Shown here in pieces: positions 15,867 through 24,607 of a stretch of 64,000 nucleotides of DNA (the first letter of the stretch is position 1; each line of letters starts with the position of its first letter). The translations under genes and the position numbers were made by a program. The stretch spans positions 1 through 64,000 of the forward strand of contig CAWBJO010000002.1 of assembly GCA_963789175.1 (NCBI GenBank). The letters run 5' to 3'. Source of the DNA: CAWBJO01 sp963789175 (GTDB taxonomy: Bacteria > Pseudomonadota > Alphaproteobacteria > Rhizobiales > Aestuariivirgaceae). The notes beneath the pieces were generated by a model, which was not told the DNA's origin, made no database searches, and saw only the letters and a list, made by a program, of their open reading frames with translations.

Positions 15867-16670
15867 GACGTGAGACGTATCTGTCGTCGTCACATCAGAT
15901 CAAAAGCGCGCTTTATCTCTTGGGGAGAAATTCGCGTCCAAGACTTCCCTCGGTGACGAGAGGGGCGTTGCCTCCGTTGGAGGATTGAGCTGCCAAGATC
16001 CTTAGATTTGAAGGCGTGAAACTGGCGCTGCGGAAGCGTCCTGGCGTGGTTTACCAGGAGCAGACGATAAAGGTTCACGAGATGTTGGTCAGCCGCACGA
16101 AGGGCCTGGACGACAAGGCAAACCCCCATCGGCGGGGGAACACTACGGGCGACTGGAAGAAGTTGGGAAGTGCCGGCCCCGGTTGAAAATTCGATGGGTG
16201 CCCACACTTCAAAATTCCGGTCATTCCTGCGAATGCTGAGAGACTACCGCGAAGGGGTGAAGGTGGTAGTTGCCTTCCATTCCGAACGCATCAACTCGTA
16301 TTCAATTTCGCCGGACCCACTGCCCGAGCTGTGATCGGGTCAGCGCGTGCATGCTCGCTTCCAACTGAAAGTCCAGCCTAAAGACCAGCTGATCCACCAA
16401 GCTCTGGTTGACAATCGGCAAACCGCAATTCGCCAAAAGCACACAAGGGTAGTCTGCGAATTCGGCCTGTATGGCAGTGGTCAGTTGCGCAATTCGCAAT
16501 TTCGTTCGGTTTCTTCTACGGAATGCGACGTTCTCGTTGACAACTATTGCGCCGGGTGGCCAACTTCGAACGTTGAAGGCACGAGCGACCTACGTGCGTA
16601 AGAACGAGCTAGGGGCTCGATGATCACAAATCGGGTGCAGATTGAACGTGCCCTATTCAGGGAGGTAGGT
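15867..16670. other. Gene-poor stretch downstream of the tRNA scars
   Basis: About 800 bases without a convincing gene. Short open frames occur on both strands (for example 15890-16207 and 16302-16499, minus), but none has a ribosome-binding site, a recognisable domain or a coding-like composition. The last part holds the promoter region of the following ABC operon; a Shine-Dalgarno GGGAGGT is at about 16660-16667. Confidence 0.5.
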
Positions 16671-17828
16671 ATGAGAAAAATAAAGTTGACACGATGCAAG
16701 GGCTTCACTCGCAGGGATTTTCTGAAACAAGGGCTGGTAGCGACTAGTGCACTAGTTGGATTATCGACACCGGCAATCATTTCCCATGCACAGGAGACCA
16801 CACTTTCTTGGCTGACCTGGCCAGGCCACAGCGATCCTGCGATTCTGGGGCCGTTTGAGAAAGACACCGGTATCAAGGTCAAGGCAAAGGAGTACGGATC
16901 TGGAGACCTTGGTCTAGTGGAGATGTCACAGAATCCGGGGCTCTATGATCTGGTCACAACATCAATGGAGTTTGTGCCGCAATATGTCTCGGCCGGAGTG
17001 ATCGAAGAGCTGGACCCGGAGGAGTACAAGGGCTGGAAAGAGTACCTGCCGGAGTTCGCAAAAGACATTGGCTATAACGTAGACGGCAAGTTTTATTCCA
17101 TGCTCTACGGATTCGGCTGGGGATCTCTAGCCTATCGATCCGACAAGGTGACTGCTGAAGAAGCAACGAGCTATTCGATCATTACGGATCCGCGCTTCAA
17201 GGGGAAAATTGGTGCTCAGGATTGGTGGGGCAACAGCCTTGGGCCGTTGAGCATTATGGCTGGATACGGTCCCACCGCGGGTCGAAATCCCTACCGCCTC
17301 AATGACGAGGAGTTTGGAAAGTTCAATGAGTTTCTGAAGACGCTTCGGCCTCAGTTCAGTGGGTTCTATGAAATTGCGGGCATCTTCACCGCATTAGCCA
17401 ATGGCACAATGTGGATCTATCCGGGCGGTGGAGACTGGGCAGTTCAGCTCCTGAAGGATCAAGGCGTGCCTGTAGAGTCCAGCGTGCCCAAGGAGGGAGC
17501 TTATTTGTGGGGTGAGGGCATTTCACTGGTTGCAGGATCTACAAAGCGAGATGCTGCAAAAAAGCTCGTAGATTACTTGATGACTGCGGATGGCCAAGCT
17601 CGGGTCGCCATCAAACCTTCGTACTCATCAATCGTCCCGAACGGTCAAGCGTGGACGGTCCTTCAAAAGTCTCATCCAGATTGGGCAAAGCGACTGAAGA
17701 TGGAGAGTTTTAAAGACCCTTGCGCCATTACGCCGTGGCGTGAGGGCCGCATAGCGGTCCGTTTGCTTCCGATCGACCAAACAGTCGAGGAGTGGGCCAA
17801 TCTCTGGCAGGAATTCAAAGGCTCCTGA
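16671..17828 (+). CDS. ABC transporter substrate-binding protein, spermidine/putrescine type
   Basis: ATG 16671 is chosen because GGGAGGT lies directly in front; the frame is open further upstream but has no such site. The N-terminus is a Tat signal (TRRDFLKQGLVATSALV) cleaved near SHAQE. The mature protein has SBP_bac_8/PotD-type features: LSWLTWPGHSDPAILGPFEKDTG, AYRSDKV and a C-terminal YLMTADGQARVA. It is followed by two PotB/PotC-like permeases and a PotA-like ATPase. The ligand could be a polyamine or another small cation or opine; the sequence alone does not decide. Confidence 0.87.
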   Translation: MRKIKLTRCKGFTRRDFLKQGLVATSALVGLSTPAIISHAQETTLSWLTWPGHSDPAILGPFEKDTGIKVKAKEYGSGDLGLVEMSQNPGLYDLVTTSMEFVPQYVSAGVIEELDPEEYKGWKEYLPEFAKDIGYNVDGKFYSMLYGFGWGSLAYRSDKVTAEEATSYSIITDPRFKGKIGAQDWWGNSLGPLSIMAGYGPTAGRNPYRLNDEEFGKFNEFLKTLRPQFSGFYEIAGIFTALANGTMWIYPGGGDWAVQLLKDQGVPVESSVPKEGAYLWGEGISLVAGSTKRDAAKKLVDYLMTADGQARVAIKPSYSSIVPNGQAWTVLQKSHPDWAKRLKMESFKDPCAITPWREGRIAVRLLPIDQTVEEWANLWQEFKGS

Positions 17829-17836
17829 CGATCAGC

Positions 17837-17864
17837 GCCGGGTCGTCAGCCACGTCGACCCGGC
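17837..17864 (+). other. Inverted repeat after the binding-protein gene
   Basis: Arms GCCGGGTCG (17837-17845) and CGACCCGGC (17856-17864) with a ten-base loop fill most of the 49-bp gap before the permease. There is no T-run. It probably stabilises or processes the upstream mRNA. Confidence 0.65.
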
Positions 17865-17877
17865 CCCATTTCTTGCG

Positions 17878-18729
17878 ATGAAGAAGCTCTTTCCAACATC
17901 AGCACTGGTTACAGGGCTGCCCATGCTCGTCTGGCAGCTTTTGTTCTTTGGCGGAGCCCTGCTCATTTTGCTGCTCATGTCTTTCTGGCAGGTGCGAAAT
18001 TATCGACTGACCATCGACTTCAGTCCCAGCAATTGGATCGACCTTTTCGGATCGCCGCTGTTCTACCGGATATACTTCCGGACCGTGCTCTATTCTTTTG
18101 TGGCAGCTTTCGCGGCCAGCATCATAAGTTTTCCGTTTGCCTACGGGCTCGTATTCAAAACCTCTCCTCGAGCACTTCGTATTGCGAGCATGTTACTCAT
18201 CGTTCCGTATTTCACCAGTTACCTAGTGCGGAACTACTCCTGGCGGTTCATGCTGGAAAATGACGGCGTCATTAACGCCGCACTCAATGCCATCGGCCTT
18301 CCATCATATGAATTCCAGGGTTCGTTTGTCTCAGTGCTGATCGGCTACTTTGGGTACTTCCTGCCTCTCGTCGCCCTGATTCAAATCATCGGCCTCGTCA
18401 ATATCGATCGGCAGTATATTGAAGCGGCCAAGAACCTCGGTGCTGGACGCTTCCGGACCGTAGCCACAGTAGTCGTTCCGTTGGCCCGAGGAGCGCTACT
18501 TACTGCATTCGCGTTCGCTTTCATGCTGGCGATGGGCGATTATGTATCTCCCGCATTCGTTGGCGGGGGCGCGCATCCGACCCTAAGCATTCTCATTGTG
18601 AACTCAATTCAGGGACAATCGAACTTTCCTCGTGCCGCAGCAATATCGGTGACGATGCTATGTACCTTGATCATCGTCTTCTTCGCCATCAACCGCCTAG
18701 TTTTTCCTCGTGGTGGAGACAAGGTATGA
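17878..18729 (+). CDS. ABC transporter permease, PotB-like
   Basis: The 283-residue protein has six predicted membrane segments, beginning GLPMLVWQLLFFGGALLILLLM. The cytoplasmic EAA loop is EAAKNLGAGRFRTVATVVVPLA, which docks on the ATPase. It belongs to the binding-protein-dependent permease family of polyamine-type systems and pairs with the next gene. Its stop overlaps the next start (ATGA). Confidence 0.88.
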   Translation: MKKLFPTSALVTGLPMLVWQLLFFGGALLILLLMSFWQVRNYRLTIDFSPSNWIDLFGSPLFYRIYFRTVLYSFVAAFAASIISFPFAYGLVFKTSPRALRIASMLLIVPYFTSYLVRNYSWRFMLENDGVINAALNAIGLPSYEFQGSFVSVLIGYFGYFLPLVALIQIIGLVNIDRQYIEAAKNLGAGRFRTVATVVVPLARGALLTAFAFAFMLAMGDYVSPAFVGGGAHPTLSILIVNSIQGQSNFPRAAAISVTMLCTLIIVFFAINRLVFPRGGDKV

Positions 18730-19529
18730 CGGACAGGATCGTGAGTTGGTTGTTCAAAATCTACATCTTCCTGCTATTTGCGTTTATTTTCGCACCGCTT
18801 GTCACGCTGGTGATTTTCGCTTTCAACGAAAGCCGGTTTCCATATCTTCCATGGCAGGGATTCACGTTCGAATGGTTCGCGTCACTGAACGACGATAGTG
18901 TTATCGCGGCACTCAAGAATAGCGTAGTCGTGGCGGTGGTAAGTGCCGCAATCGCCGCTCCCTTGGGCTGTATGGCGGCATACTTTCTTACGCGCTGGAG
19001 CTTTACAGGCAAAAACGTCTATTTGGGCTTCCTGATTTCACCCCCCTGCATTCCACTCGTCATTCTGGCTCTCACGCTTCTGATCTATCTGAGGCAACTC
19101 GGCTTGGCGAAGAGCCTCGTCGGCGTGATCATCTGCCATGTCGTCCTGGCTGCACCGTTCGCGCTGGGCATCATGCGACTTCGTCTGGCGGAGTTGGAAC
19201 CGGACCTCGAAAAGGCAGCATGGAATCTGGGCGCAACCGAATGGAGGGCAATTCAGACCGTCGTTGCCCCTCAGGTTACTGCCGCGGCGATCGCCGCCTT
19301 TTTGCTTTCCATGTCGGTATCATGGGATGAATTCATCATCGCCTGGTTCGTCTCCGGGCTCGACGTGACGTTGCCCGTCTATCTCTGGAACCGATTCCAA
19401 GGTCAAATTAGTGCGCAGATTAACGCCATCGGTACAATAGCGTTTGCCGTTTCAATTCTGCTCGTCATTGCCGCAGAATTGCTTCTGTTCGGCTTGCGAA
19501 ATCACTCGGCGCATGAAAGAGGAGGGTGA
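18726..19529 (+). CDS. ABC transporter permease, PotC-like
   Basis: ATG 18726 overlaps the stop of the first permease. The 267-residue protein has six membrane segments (IYIFLLFAFIFAPLVTLVIFAF at the N-terminus) and the EAA loop EKAAWNLGATEWRAIQTVVAPQ. Together with the previous gene it forms the heterodimeric channel. The ATPase gene begins two bases after its stop. Confidence 0.88.
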   Translation: MTDRIVSWLFKIYIFLLFAFIFAPLVTLVIFAFNESRFPYLPWQGFTFEWFASLNDDSVIAALKNSVVVAVVSAAIAAPLGCMAAYFLTRWSFTGKNVYLGFLISPPCIPLVILALTLLIYLRQLGLAKSLVGVIICHVVLAAPFALGIMRLRLAELEPDLEKAAWNLGATEWRAIQTVVAPQVTAAAIAAFLLSMSVSWDEFIIAWFVSGLDVTLPVYLWNRFQGQISAQINAIGTIAFAVSILLVIAAELLLFGLRNHSAHERGG

Positions 19530-19531
19530 AT

Positions 19532-20632
19532 ATGTCGCCCTCACAAGCAGCAATTTCGCTTGTCAATGTCGTGCGACGATTCGGTAGCATTCGCGCAGTC
19601 GACGGCATTAGCCTGGAGATCAGCAAGGGCGAGTTCGTTGTTATCATGGGGCCGAGCGGCTGCGGCAAGACCTCTACTCTGAGATTGATCGCCGGCCTAG
19701 AGGAACCTCAGAGTGGCGACATCCTCATTGATGGAGTTCGCGTCAACGATCTGAAGCCCTGGCAGAGAGACGTGCCACTGGTCTGGCAGAACTTCATGCT
19801 TTTTCCGCATCTGACCGTTCTCCAGAACATAGAGTACGGCCTAAAAATGCGAAAGGTACCTTCCGCAGAGAGAAATGAAAGGGCGGTGCGTATTCTTCGA
19901 ACCGTCGGGCTCGAAGGATTTGAAACTCGAAGCGTAGTGAAGCTTTCTGGGGGGCAAAAGCAACGTGTTGGCCTGGCACGGGCGCTGGTTCTCAATCCGA
20001 AGGTTCTGCTTCTCGATGAACCACTCGGCGCCCTCGATGCCAAAATCGCACGCCTCCTGCAGCAGGAATTGAAACGCTTGCACCGGCTTCTCGGGATCAC
20101 CTTTGTTTATGTGACGCATAACCAGTCTGAAGCCATGACGCTGGCCGACCGGATTGTTCTCATGAACGAAGGAAAAATTCAGCAGGTCGGAACTCCCATC
20201 GAGGTATCCCGATCACCCCAAAATCGGTTTGTCGCCGAATTCGTGGGCGCGAACAGTGTAATCGAGGGGCATGTCGCGTCAATTTCCGAAGATGGTCTCC
20301 GGATTGATACGTCGACAGGGACCGTCGAAGCGAAGCCACCGAAAAGCCGAACTTTTGCTCAGGGCCAGGTCGTTACCCTGGTCATCGGGGCAGACAGAAT
20401 TGCTTTTTCTGAGGACATCGCAGGAACGCCCAACCGCGTATCTGCTCGCGTGGTTGCGATAGAAGTCAACGGGTCAGCAGTCACTACCTTCCTCGCCACC
20501 GAGCAGAATCAGGAATTCCAAGTGCAGCAGGCTGTCTCAGAGTTTGCAAGATCGAATGTCGAAGTGGGAAAGAGCCTGCAGCTTTCGTGGAAAGCAGAAG
20601 ATGTCTATGTGTTGCCTGAAGTATCGAACTAA
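19532..20632 (+). CDS. ABC transporter ATP-binding protein, PotA-like
   Basis: The 366-residue ATPase has Walker A GPSGCGKTS near residue 40, signature LSGGQKQR, Walker B VLLLDEPLGALD and the switch His in YVTHNQ. A C-terminal TOBE domain (about residues 280-360) with LVIGADRIAF is typical of PotA/UgpC-type ATPases. GTG 19526 is also possible, but ATG 19532 behind gaggagg is preferred. It completes a four-gene uptake operon followed by a phosphotriesterase-family gene. Confidence 0.9.
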   Translation: MSPSQAAISLVNVVRRFGSIRAVDGISLEISKGEFVVIMGPSGCGKTSTLRLIAGLEEPQSGDILIDGVRVNDLKPWQRDVPLVWQNFMLFPHLTVLQNIEYGLKMRKVPSAERNERAVRILRTVGLEGFETRSVVKLSGGQKQRVGLARALVLNPKVLLLDEPLGALDAKIARLLQQELKRLHRLLGITFVYVTHNQSEAMTLADRIVLMNEGKIQQVGTPIEVSRSPQNRFVAEFVGANSVIEGHVASISEDGLRIDTSTGTVEAKPPKSRTFAQGQVVTLVIGADRIAFSEDIAGTPNRVSARVVAIEVNGSAVTTFLATEQNQEFQVQQAVSEFARSNVEVGKSLQLSWKAEDVYVLPEVSN

Positions 20633-20671
20633 CGTCACGCGCCAAATCAACTTCGATTGGGAGTAAGTAGA

Positions 20672-21757
20672 ATGAATGCACCGCTGGAGAAAGTCGATGG
20701 ACCGTTTATTCAAACCGTCAAGGGTCCGATTGAACCCTCCGCCCTGGGCGTGACGCTGATGCACGAACACTTAGCCATCGATTGGCCATGGGCTATCGGC
20801 GACACCAAAACGCGAATGGACAGCTTGCCCATAGTCAACCGGGTTTTGCATTGCCTTGAACATGCTCACAAGGCCGGAATTACGGGTTTTGTAGACGTGG
20901 GGACTGAGCTTTTCGGTCCGAGCCCAATGCTTCTTCTCGCAATTGCTGTCCAGTCACCCGTTCACGTAGTGTGCTCAACTGGTGTCTTTGCACAAGACAT
21001 GCTTCCCACACCAAGCTGGGTCTATCCTCCTGCCGGCCCAGAAGACATCGCCCAAAGGTTTATCGCTGCAGCCACTCATGGTCAGAGCGGTAGCGGAATA
21101 AAGCCCGGCGTCATTAAGATCGCCGCGAGTGGAGAGGGAATTACCGAACTCGAACGCAACGTTTTCAAGGCGGCTGCTATCGCACAGAAAGCCACAGGTC
21201 TGGCAATTACAACTCACGCCTTCATGACTCGTGGCGCGGAAGAACAGGTAGATATTCTTGAAGAAGCCGGAGCCGATCTCGATCGCGTGGTCATTGGGCA
21301 TTTTGGATGGGGATCCACGATCAAGGATCGCGACATGCACCGACGCGTCGCTCGCCGAGGGGTGCGGATGGGAATCGATTGTGTAGGGGCACCTTGCTTG
21401 TCAATCGAGGGCAATGCTGAAATTGCCTACGATCTCATCGAAGGTGGACACAGCTCGCAGATTATCTTTTCTCATGATGGGGCGGGATATTCCAGAGGAC
21501 TGCTTGAAACGTTTGGTCCCGAGTGGCTGACAGGCGACTTCACCATTGTAAACAGGCAGCTTCTTCCCGCACTGCGCAGTAAAGGGGTCGACCAAAAAAC
21601 GCTCGACAAAGTTATGGTCGAGAATCCGGCCCAAATCCTGGCAATCGATCCTAAGCGATATCCTGGGGCTGTGACCACAGTGCTAGCCTATGATGAAGCC
21701 AATCCGCTTGCTCCCTATAAATACGAATCGAAGCGGGTTCCTGAATTCACTAGATAG
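20672..21757 (+). CDS. Phosphotriesterase-family hydrolase
   Basis: The protein starts at ATG 20672 (MNAPLEKVDG). The binuclear metal centre of the PTE/amidohydrolase family is complete: LMHEHLAID (two His), the bridging Lys in GVIKIAASGEG, His in TTHAFMT, His in IGHFGWG and Asp in FSHDGAGYS. Known members hydrolyse organophosphates, lactones or other esters; many are natural lactonases. It lies 39 bp downstream of a polyamine-type ABC operon on the same strand, so it may act on the imported compound. The substrate is unknown. Confidence 0.85.
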   Translation: MNAPLEKVDGPFIQTVKGPIEPSALGVTLMHEHLAIDWPWAIGDTKTRMDSLPIVNRVLHCLEHAHKAGITGFVDVGTELFGPSPMLLLAIAVQSPVHVVCSTGVFAQDMLPTPSWVYPPAGPEDIAQRFIAAATHGQSGSGIKPGVIKIAASGEGITELERNVFKAAAIAQKATGLAITTHAFMTRGAEEQVDILEEAGADLDRVVIGHFGWGSTIKDRDMHRRVARRGVRMGIDCVGAPCLSIEGNAEIAYDLIEGGHSSQIIFSHDGAGYSRGLLETFGPEWLTGDFTIVNRQLLPALRSKGVDQKTLDKVMVENPAQILAIDPKRYPGAVTTVLAYDEANPLAPYKYESKRVPEFTR

Positions 21758-21801
21758 GAAAACTTCCGGCGAGTCAGATTTTTCAGTTCGGTCGTTGGTC
21801 T

Positions 21802-21828
21802 CAGGATCGGCGGTCCAATCTGATCCTG
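21802..21828 (+). terminator. Weak hairpin after the phosphotriesterase gene
   Basis: CAGGATC (21802-21808) and GATCCTG (21822-21828) form a seven-bp stem 45 bp after the stop. The following bases are ttaaact, not a true T-run, so terminator function is uncertain. Confidence 0.3.
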
Positions 21829-21925
21829 TTAAACTAAGATCAGAATACGGGTGTCAATTCGCCATCGTCGATGTGGCATGTCTCAGGTGCCGCACATTCA
21901 CTACACAGTGGTAGTATAGGAGTGC

Positions 21926-22257
21926 TCACTTCTCATTGGCGTATGCGCGGTCTATGATTTCCTGCTGCCGCCTTTGGTATTCTTCTTCAGCGTTGTCGTA
22001 ACTTTCTCTGATGTATGGCAATGCCCCGAGAGTGACGCGCGTTGCTTCCATGGAAATGTTTTGGATGGCGAAATCGCGATTGGTCTGTTTCGCGTCAATC
22101 TGTTCCGCCAACGCGGACCTGTATAGGTCGCGATAGGCTTCATTCTCCTTGAGTCCTTGCGCGACTTGGTTGCGGACGGAGCTCTCCGGCGGGAGGACAT
22201 CATAGTGGATGCGCGTTCCGTTGCCTTCGGGAATCGTGGTGGCAATTTGCGCGCCGT
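21926..22257 (-). pseudogene. C-terminal fragment of an unrecognised protein, no start
   Basis: A frame of about 110 codons runs from an in-frame stop (TAA near 22270) to TGA at 21926-21928. It has coding-like composition: ATTIPEGNGTRIHYDVLP, then charged helical segments (KENEAYRDLYRSALAEQID, EEEYQRRQQEIIDR). No ATG or plausible GTG with a ribosome-binding site occurs near its beginning; only an internal TTG is available. It therefore looks like the C-terminal part of a longer gene whose 5' end was lost when the moc cluster or its neighbour was joined here. Family unknown. Confidence 0.4.
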
Positions 22258-22302
22258 CCGAATTGCGAAATATGTATTATGAAGTATTAAGGCTAGAGCA
22301 GT

Positions 22303-22620
22303 CTACCTCAGTTCCACCAAGATTCGTCCGGCTTCCACTTTAACCGCATATGTTTTCAGATCGATGCAAACTGGGGCGCCCTTCGCAGCGCCAGTACGAT
22401 AGTCAAAACGTCCATTGTGCTTAGGACATTCGATAATATTGTCCAATACCAGACCTTCTGATAGGTGCGCTTGCTCGTGCGTGCACCATCCATCTGTTGC
22501 GTAGTATCTGTCATCGGGTGATCGGTAGATCGCAAAGGTCCGTCCGTCGTGATGATCGAAGCGAATCACATCTTCTCGAGCGATGTCATCTGCCGCACCC
22601 ACGTCGACCCAACTGCTCAT
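22303..22620 (-). CDS. mocE: Rieske-type ferredoxin (MocE)
   Basis: The 105-residue protein is a single Rieske [2Fe-2S] domain with the ligand boxes CTHEQAHLSEG (Cys-x-His) and CPKHNGRFD (Cys-x-x-His). This is the size and motif spacing of MocE and of small ferredoxins serving ring oxygenases. It would pass electrons to the MocD oxygenase in rhizopine demethylation. Start and mocA stop overlap as ATGA. No ferredoxin reductase (mocF) is found next to it, so electrons must come from elsewhere in the genome. Confidence 0.85.
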   Translation of the reverse strand: MSSWVDVGAADDIAREDVIRFDHHDGRTFAIYRSPDDRYYATDGWCTHEQAHLSEGLVLDNIIECPKHNGRFDYRTGAAKGAPVCIDLKTYAVKVEAGRILVELR

Positions 22621-23765
22621 GTCTCGAGCTCCCGTTCTCGTGCGACTTGGGAAAGTGACTTTTGATCTTGAGAGAGGAGGGTGTATTTCGCAAGGCGAGC
22701 CGCAAGCTCTAGATCGCGCTCTGCCATTTCAACCGTGTTTCTTACGGTTTCACCATTCACAATGCTTTGCCAAAAACCTACTAACTCTCGAACAAATGGC
22801 TCCTCATAGCTGACACGATGATTGGTTTCCTGCCAATTGTTTCCGTCCGAGCGCGCAACAGTGAGTCGCGTCGGAAAATGGTTGAGATAGGGAGAAGGAA
22901 AAATCAATTCAAAAACGGAGTCGTCAAAATAAAGCGATATTCTTTCCCGATAGTCAGCCACCCTTGGCACGAACAAGTGCGTCATCTGCCAAAGCGCATC
23001 CAGCTGCTTGATACGTATGCTGCCATGACCTCCATCACCCCCTGCAAAAAACGCTGCACCAACGACTTCGCCCGTTTCGAGGTCCATGGCGTCCAACAGT
23101 CCGTGCACCGCGTTGATGTTGTGAATCAGGCTTGAGCAGTACGAATTGGTGAAACCCCAGAGTTCGGAACCCTTCAGATTCTGTCCTGTGGCGCGAAACA
23201 CCTGTCGCTCACGGAACCTTTTTGCCTCGTCGACAAGTTCCTTCGGAACGTCGTCGGCCTTGACGAAATTTCCCTGATGCTGGTTGAAGGGCCAGTAGTC
23301 GGGGTCCTGTACCTCCACACTAATGAATCTCAGGCCTTTGCCATTCCTTGGGACCATATCCAGCAATGCTTCATAGCTGGGATCGAATCGTTTCATGTAG
23401 CCAACCTGAACGACCTTGCCGGCACGGTCACGGGCAGTGGCGATCTCCCTTGCTTCGGCAGCGGAATAGCACAGCGGCTTCTCGCAAAAGACATGCAGTC
23501 CCTTTCCCAGCGCTGCTAAAGTAATTTCCGCATGATAGGGGTCGGGCGCGGCGATCAACATCGCGTCCAAATCCTGGTCGCCGAGCTCGCGATAGTTGGA
23601 AAATACTTTGAAGCCACGCCGTGCAAGCTCGGCACGCATTCGTGGCGATGCGTCAGCGATTCCTGCGATCTCGAACTCTGCCGATAGCCGCATGAGATTC
23701 GGAATATGCTCCACTTGGCCTATGAGGCCAGCGCCAACAACGCCAATTCTAAGTCTTGTCATCAC
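22617..23765 (-). CDS. mocA: Gfo/Idh/MocA oxidoreductase (MocA)
   Basis: The 382-residue protein has an N-terminal Rossmann fold with GVVGAGLIGQVEH and the family Lys in FCEKPLCYS near residue 100, then a long C-terminal domain. MocA is the rhizopine (3-O-methyl-scyllo-inosamine) dehydrogenase of rhizobial moc loci. The assignment here rests on the family together with mocB, mocC, mocD and mocE in the same operon. It begins 30 bp after the ABC ATPase stop. Another inositol-type substrate cannot be excluded. Confidence 0.8.
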   Translation of the reverse strand: MMTRLRIGVVGAGLIGQVEHIPNLMRLSAEFEIAGIADASPRMRAELARRGFKVFSNYRELGDQDLDAMLIAAPDPYHAEITLAALGKGLHVFCEKPLCYSAAEAREIATARDRAGKVVQVGYMKRFDPSYEALLDMVPRNGKGLRFISVEVQDPDYWPFNQHQGNFVKADDVPKELVDEAKRFRERQVFRATGQNLKGSELWGFTNSYCSSLIHNINAVHGLLDAMDLETGEVVGAAFFAGGDGGHGSIRIKQLDALWQMTHLFVPRVADYRERISLYFDDSVFELIFPSPYLNHFPTRLTVARSDGNNWQETNHRVSYEEPFVRELVGFWQSIVNGETVRNTVEMAERDLELAARLAKYTLLSQDQKSLSQVARERELET

Positions 23766-23795
23766 GTTCCTTTTTCTGATTTTGGAGTTGTCGGG

Positions 23796-24599
23796 TTAGT
23801 GCGCCGTTGGGTGCTGTGCCTGCGAGTCAATCAAATTGATTTCTGCTTGTATTCGTTCTAGGTCCTCGCCGCCCGCCATTATGTGCAACACTTCATCGCG
23901 CGAGATTTCGTTCTTGGAAAACGTTCCTTTGCTCTTGCCTCGATTCAACAATGTGAAGCGGTCGGCCACTGCAAAGGCGTGGTGAATATTGTGGGAGATG
24001 AAAATTACGCCCAACCCTCGTTGTCTTGCTTGCGCCACGTACTTCAACACGATCGATGCCTGGTGAACGCCCAATGCGGAGGTTGGCTCGTCGAGAATTA
24101 GGACGCGAGCGCCGAAATGTACGGCGCGAGCAATAGCCAAGCATTGGCGCTCTCCGCCTGACAATGTACCTACCGCCTGTGTCGGATCACGCACGTCGAT
24201 GCCGATTTCGCTCAGGGCATCGAGAACAACCTCATTCGCACGAGCGATGTCGAACCTTGAGAACAATCCTCGACCTTTGGTCAGTTCACGCCCCATGAAG
24301 AAATTTCGCGTGATGCTCATCAGGGGAACGAGGGCAAGATCCTGAAAGACGGTTGCAACGCCCTGATCGAGTGCATCACGAGGCGACGCAATGGACGCCA
24401 CTTGGCGGTCGATCAGGTATTGACCTTCCGTCATGCGGTAAACACCAGACAGAATTTTGATGACGGTTGACTTGCCCGCGCCATTGTCACCGAGGAGACA
24501 ATGTACCTCGCCAGCAGCAACGTCGAACTGCAAATTCCTTAGGGCGAGAACCGTACCGAAGGACTTTGTGACGTTCCTGAGTTCGAGAATCGGTCCCAT
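23796..24599 (-). CDS. Sugar-type ABC transporter ATP-binding protein (single domain)
   Basis: The 267-residue ATPase has Walker A GDNGAGKST, signature LSGGERQ, Walker B VLILDEPTSALG and switch region IFISHNIHHA. It is a one-domain member of the carbohydrate uptake class 2 family, related to half of RbsA/XylG. It lies between the frameshifted permease and mocA, and with mocB it would make a rhizopine or inositol-type importer. The eight-base gap to the permease shows one transcript. Confidence 0.88.
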   Translation of the reverse strand: MGPILELRNVTKSFGTVLALRNLQFDVAAGEVHCLLGDNGAGKSTVIKILSGVYRMTEGQYLIDRQVASIASPRDALDQGVATVFQDLALVPLMSITRNFFMGRELTKGRGLFSRFDIARANEVVLDALSEIGIDVRDPTQAVGTLSGGERQCLAIARAVHFGARVLILDEPTSALGVHQASIVLKYVAQARQRGLGVIFISHNIHHAFAVADRFTLLNRGKSKGTFSKNEISRDEVLHIMAGGEDLERIQAEINLIDSQAQHPTAH

Positions 24600-24607
24600 T
24601 GTGATGC

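Noticed and set aside
15890..16499. Short minus-strand frames in the gap before the polyamine-type operon
   Set aside because: No ribosome-binding sites, no domain and composition like noncoding DNA; reported only as a gene-poor stretch.
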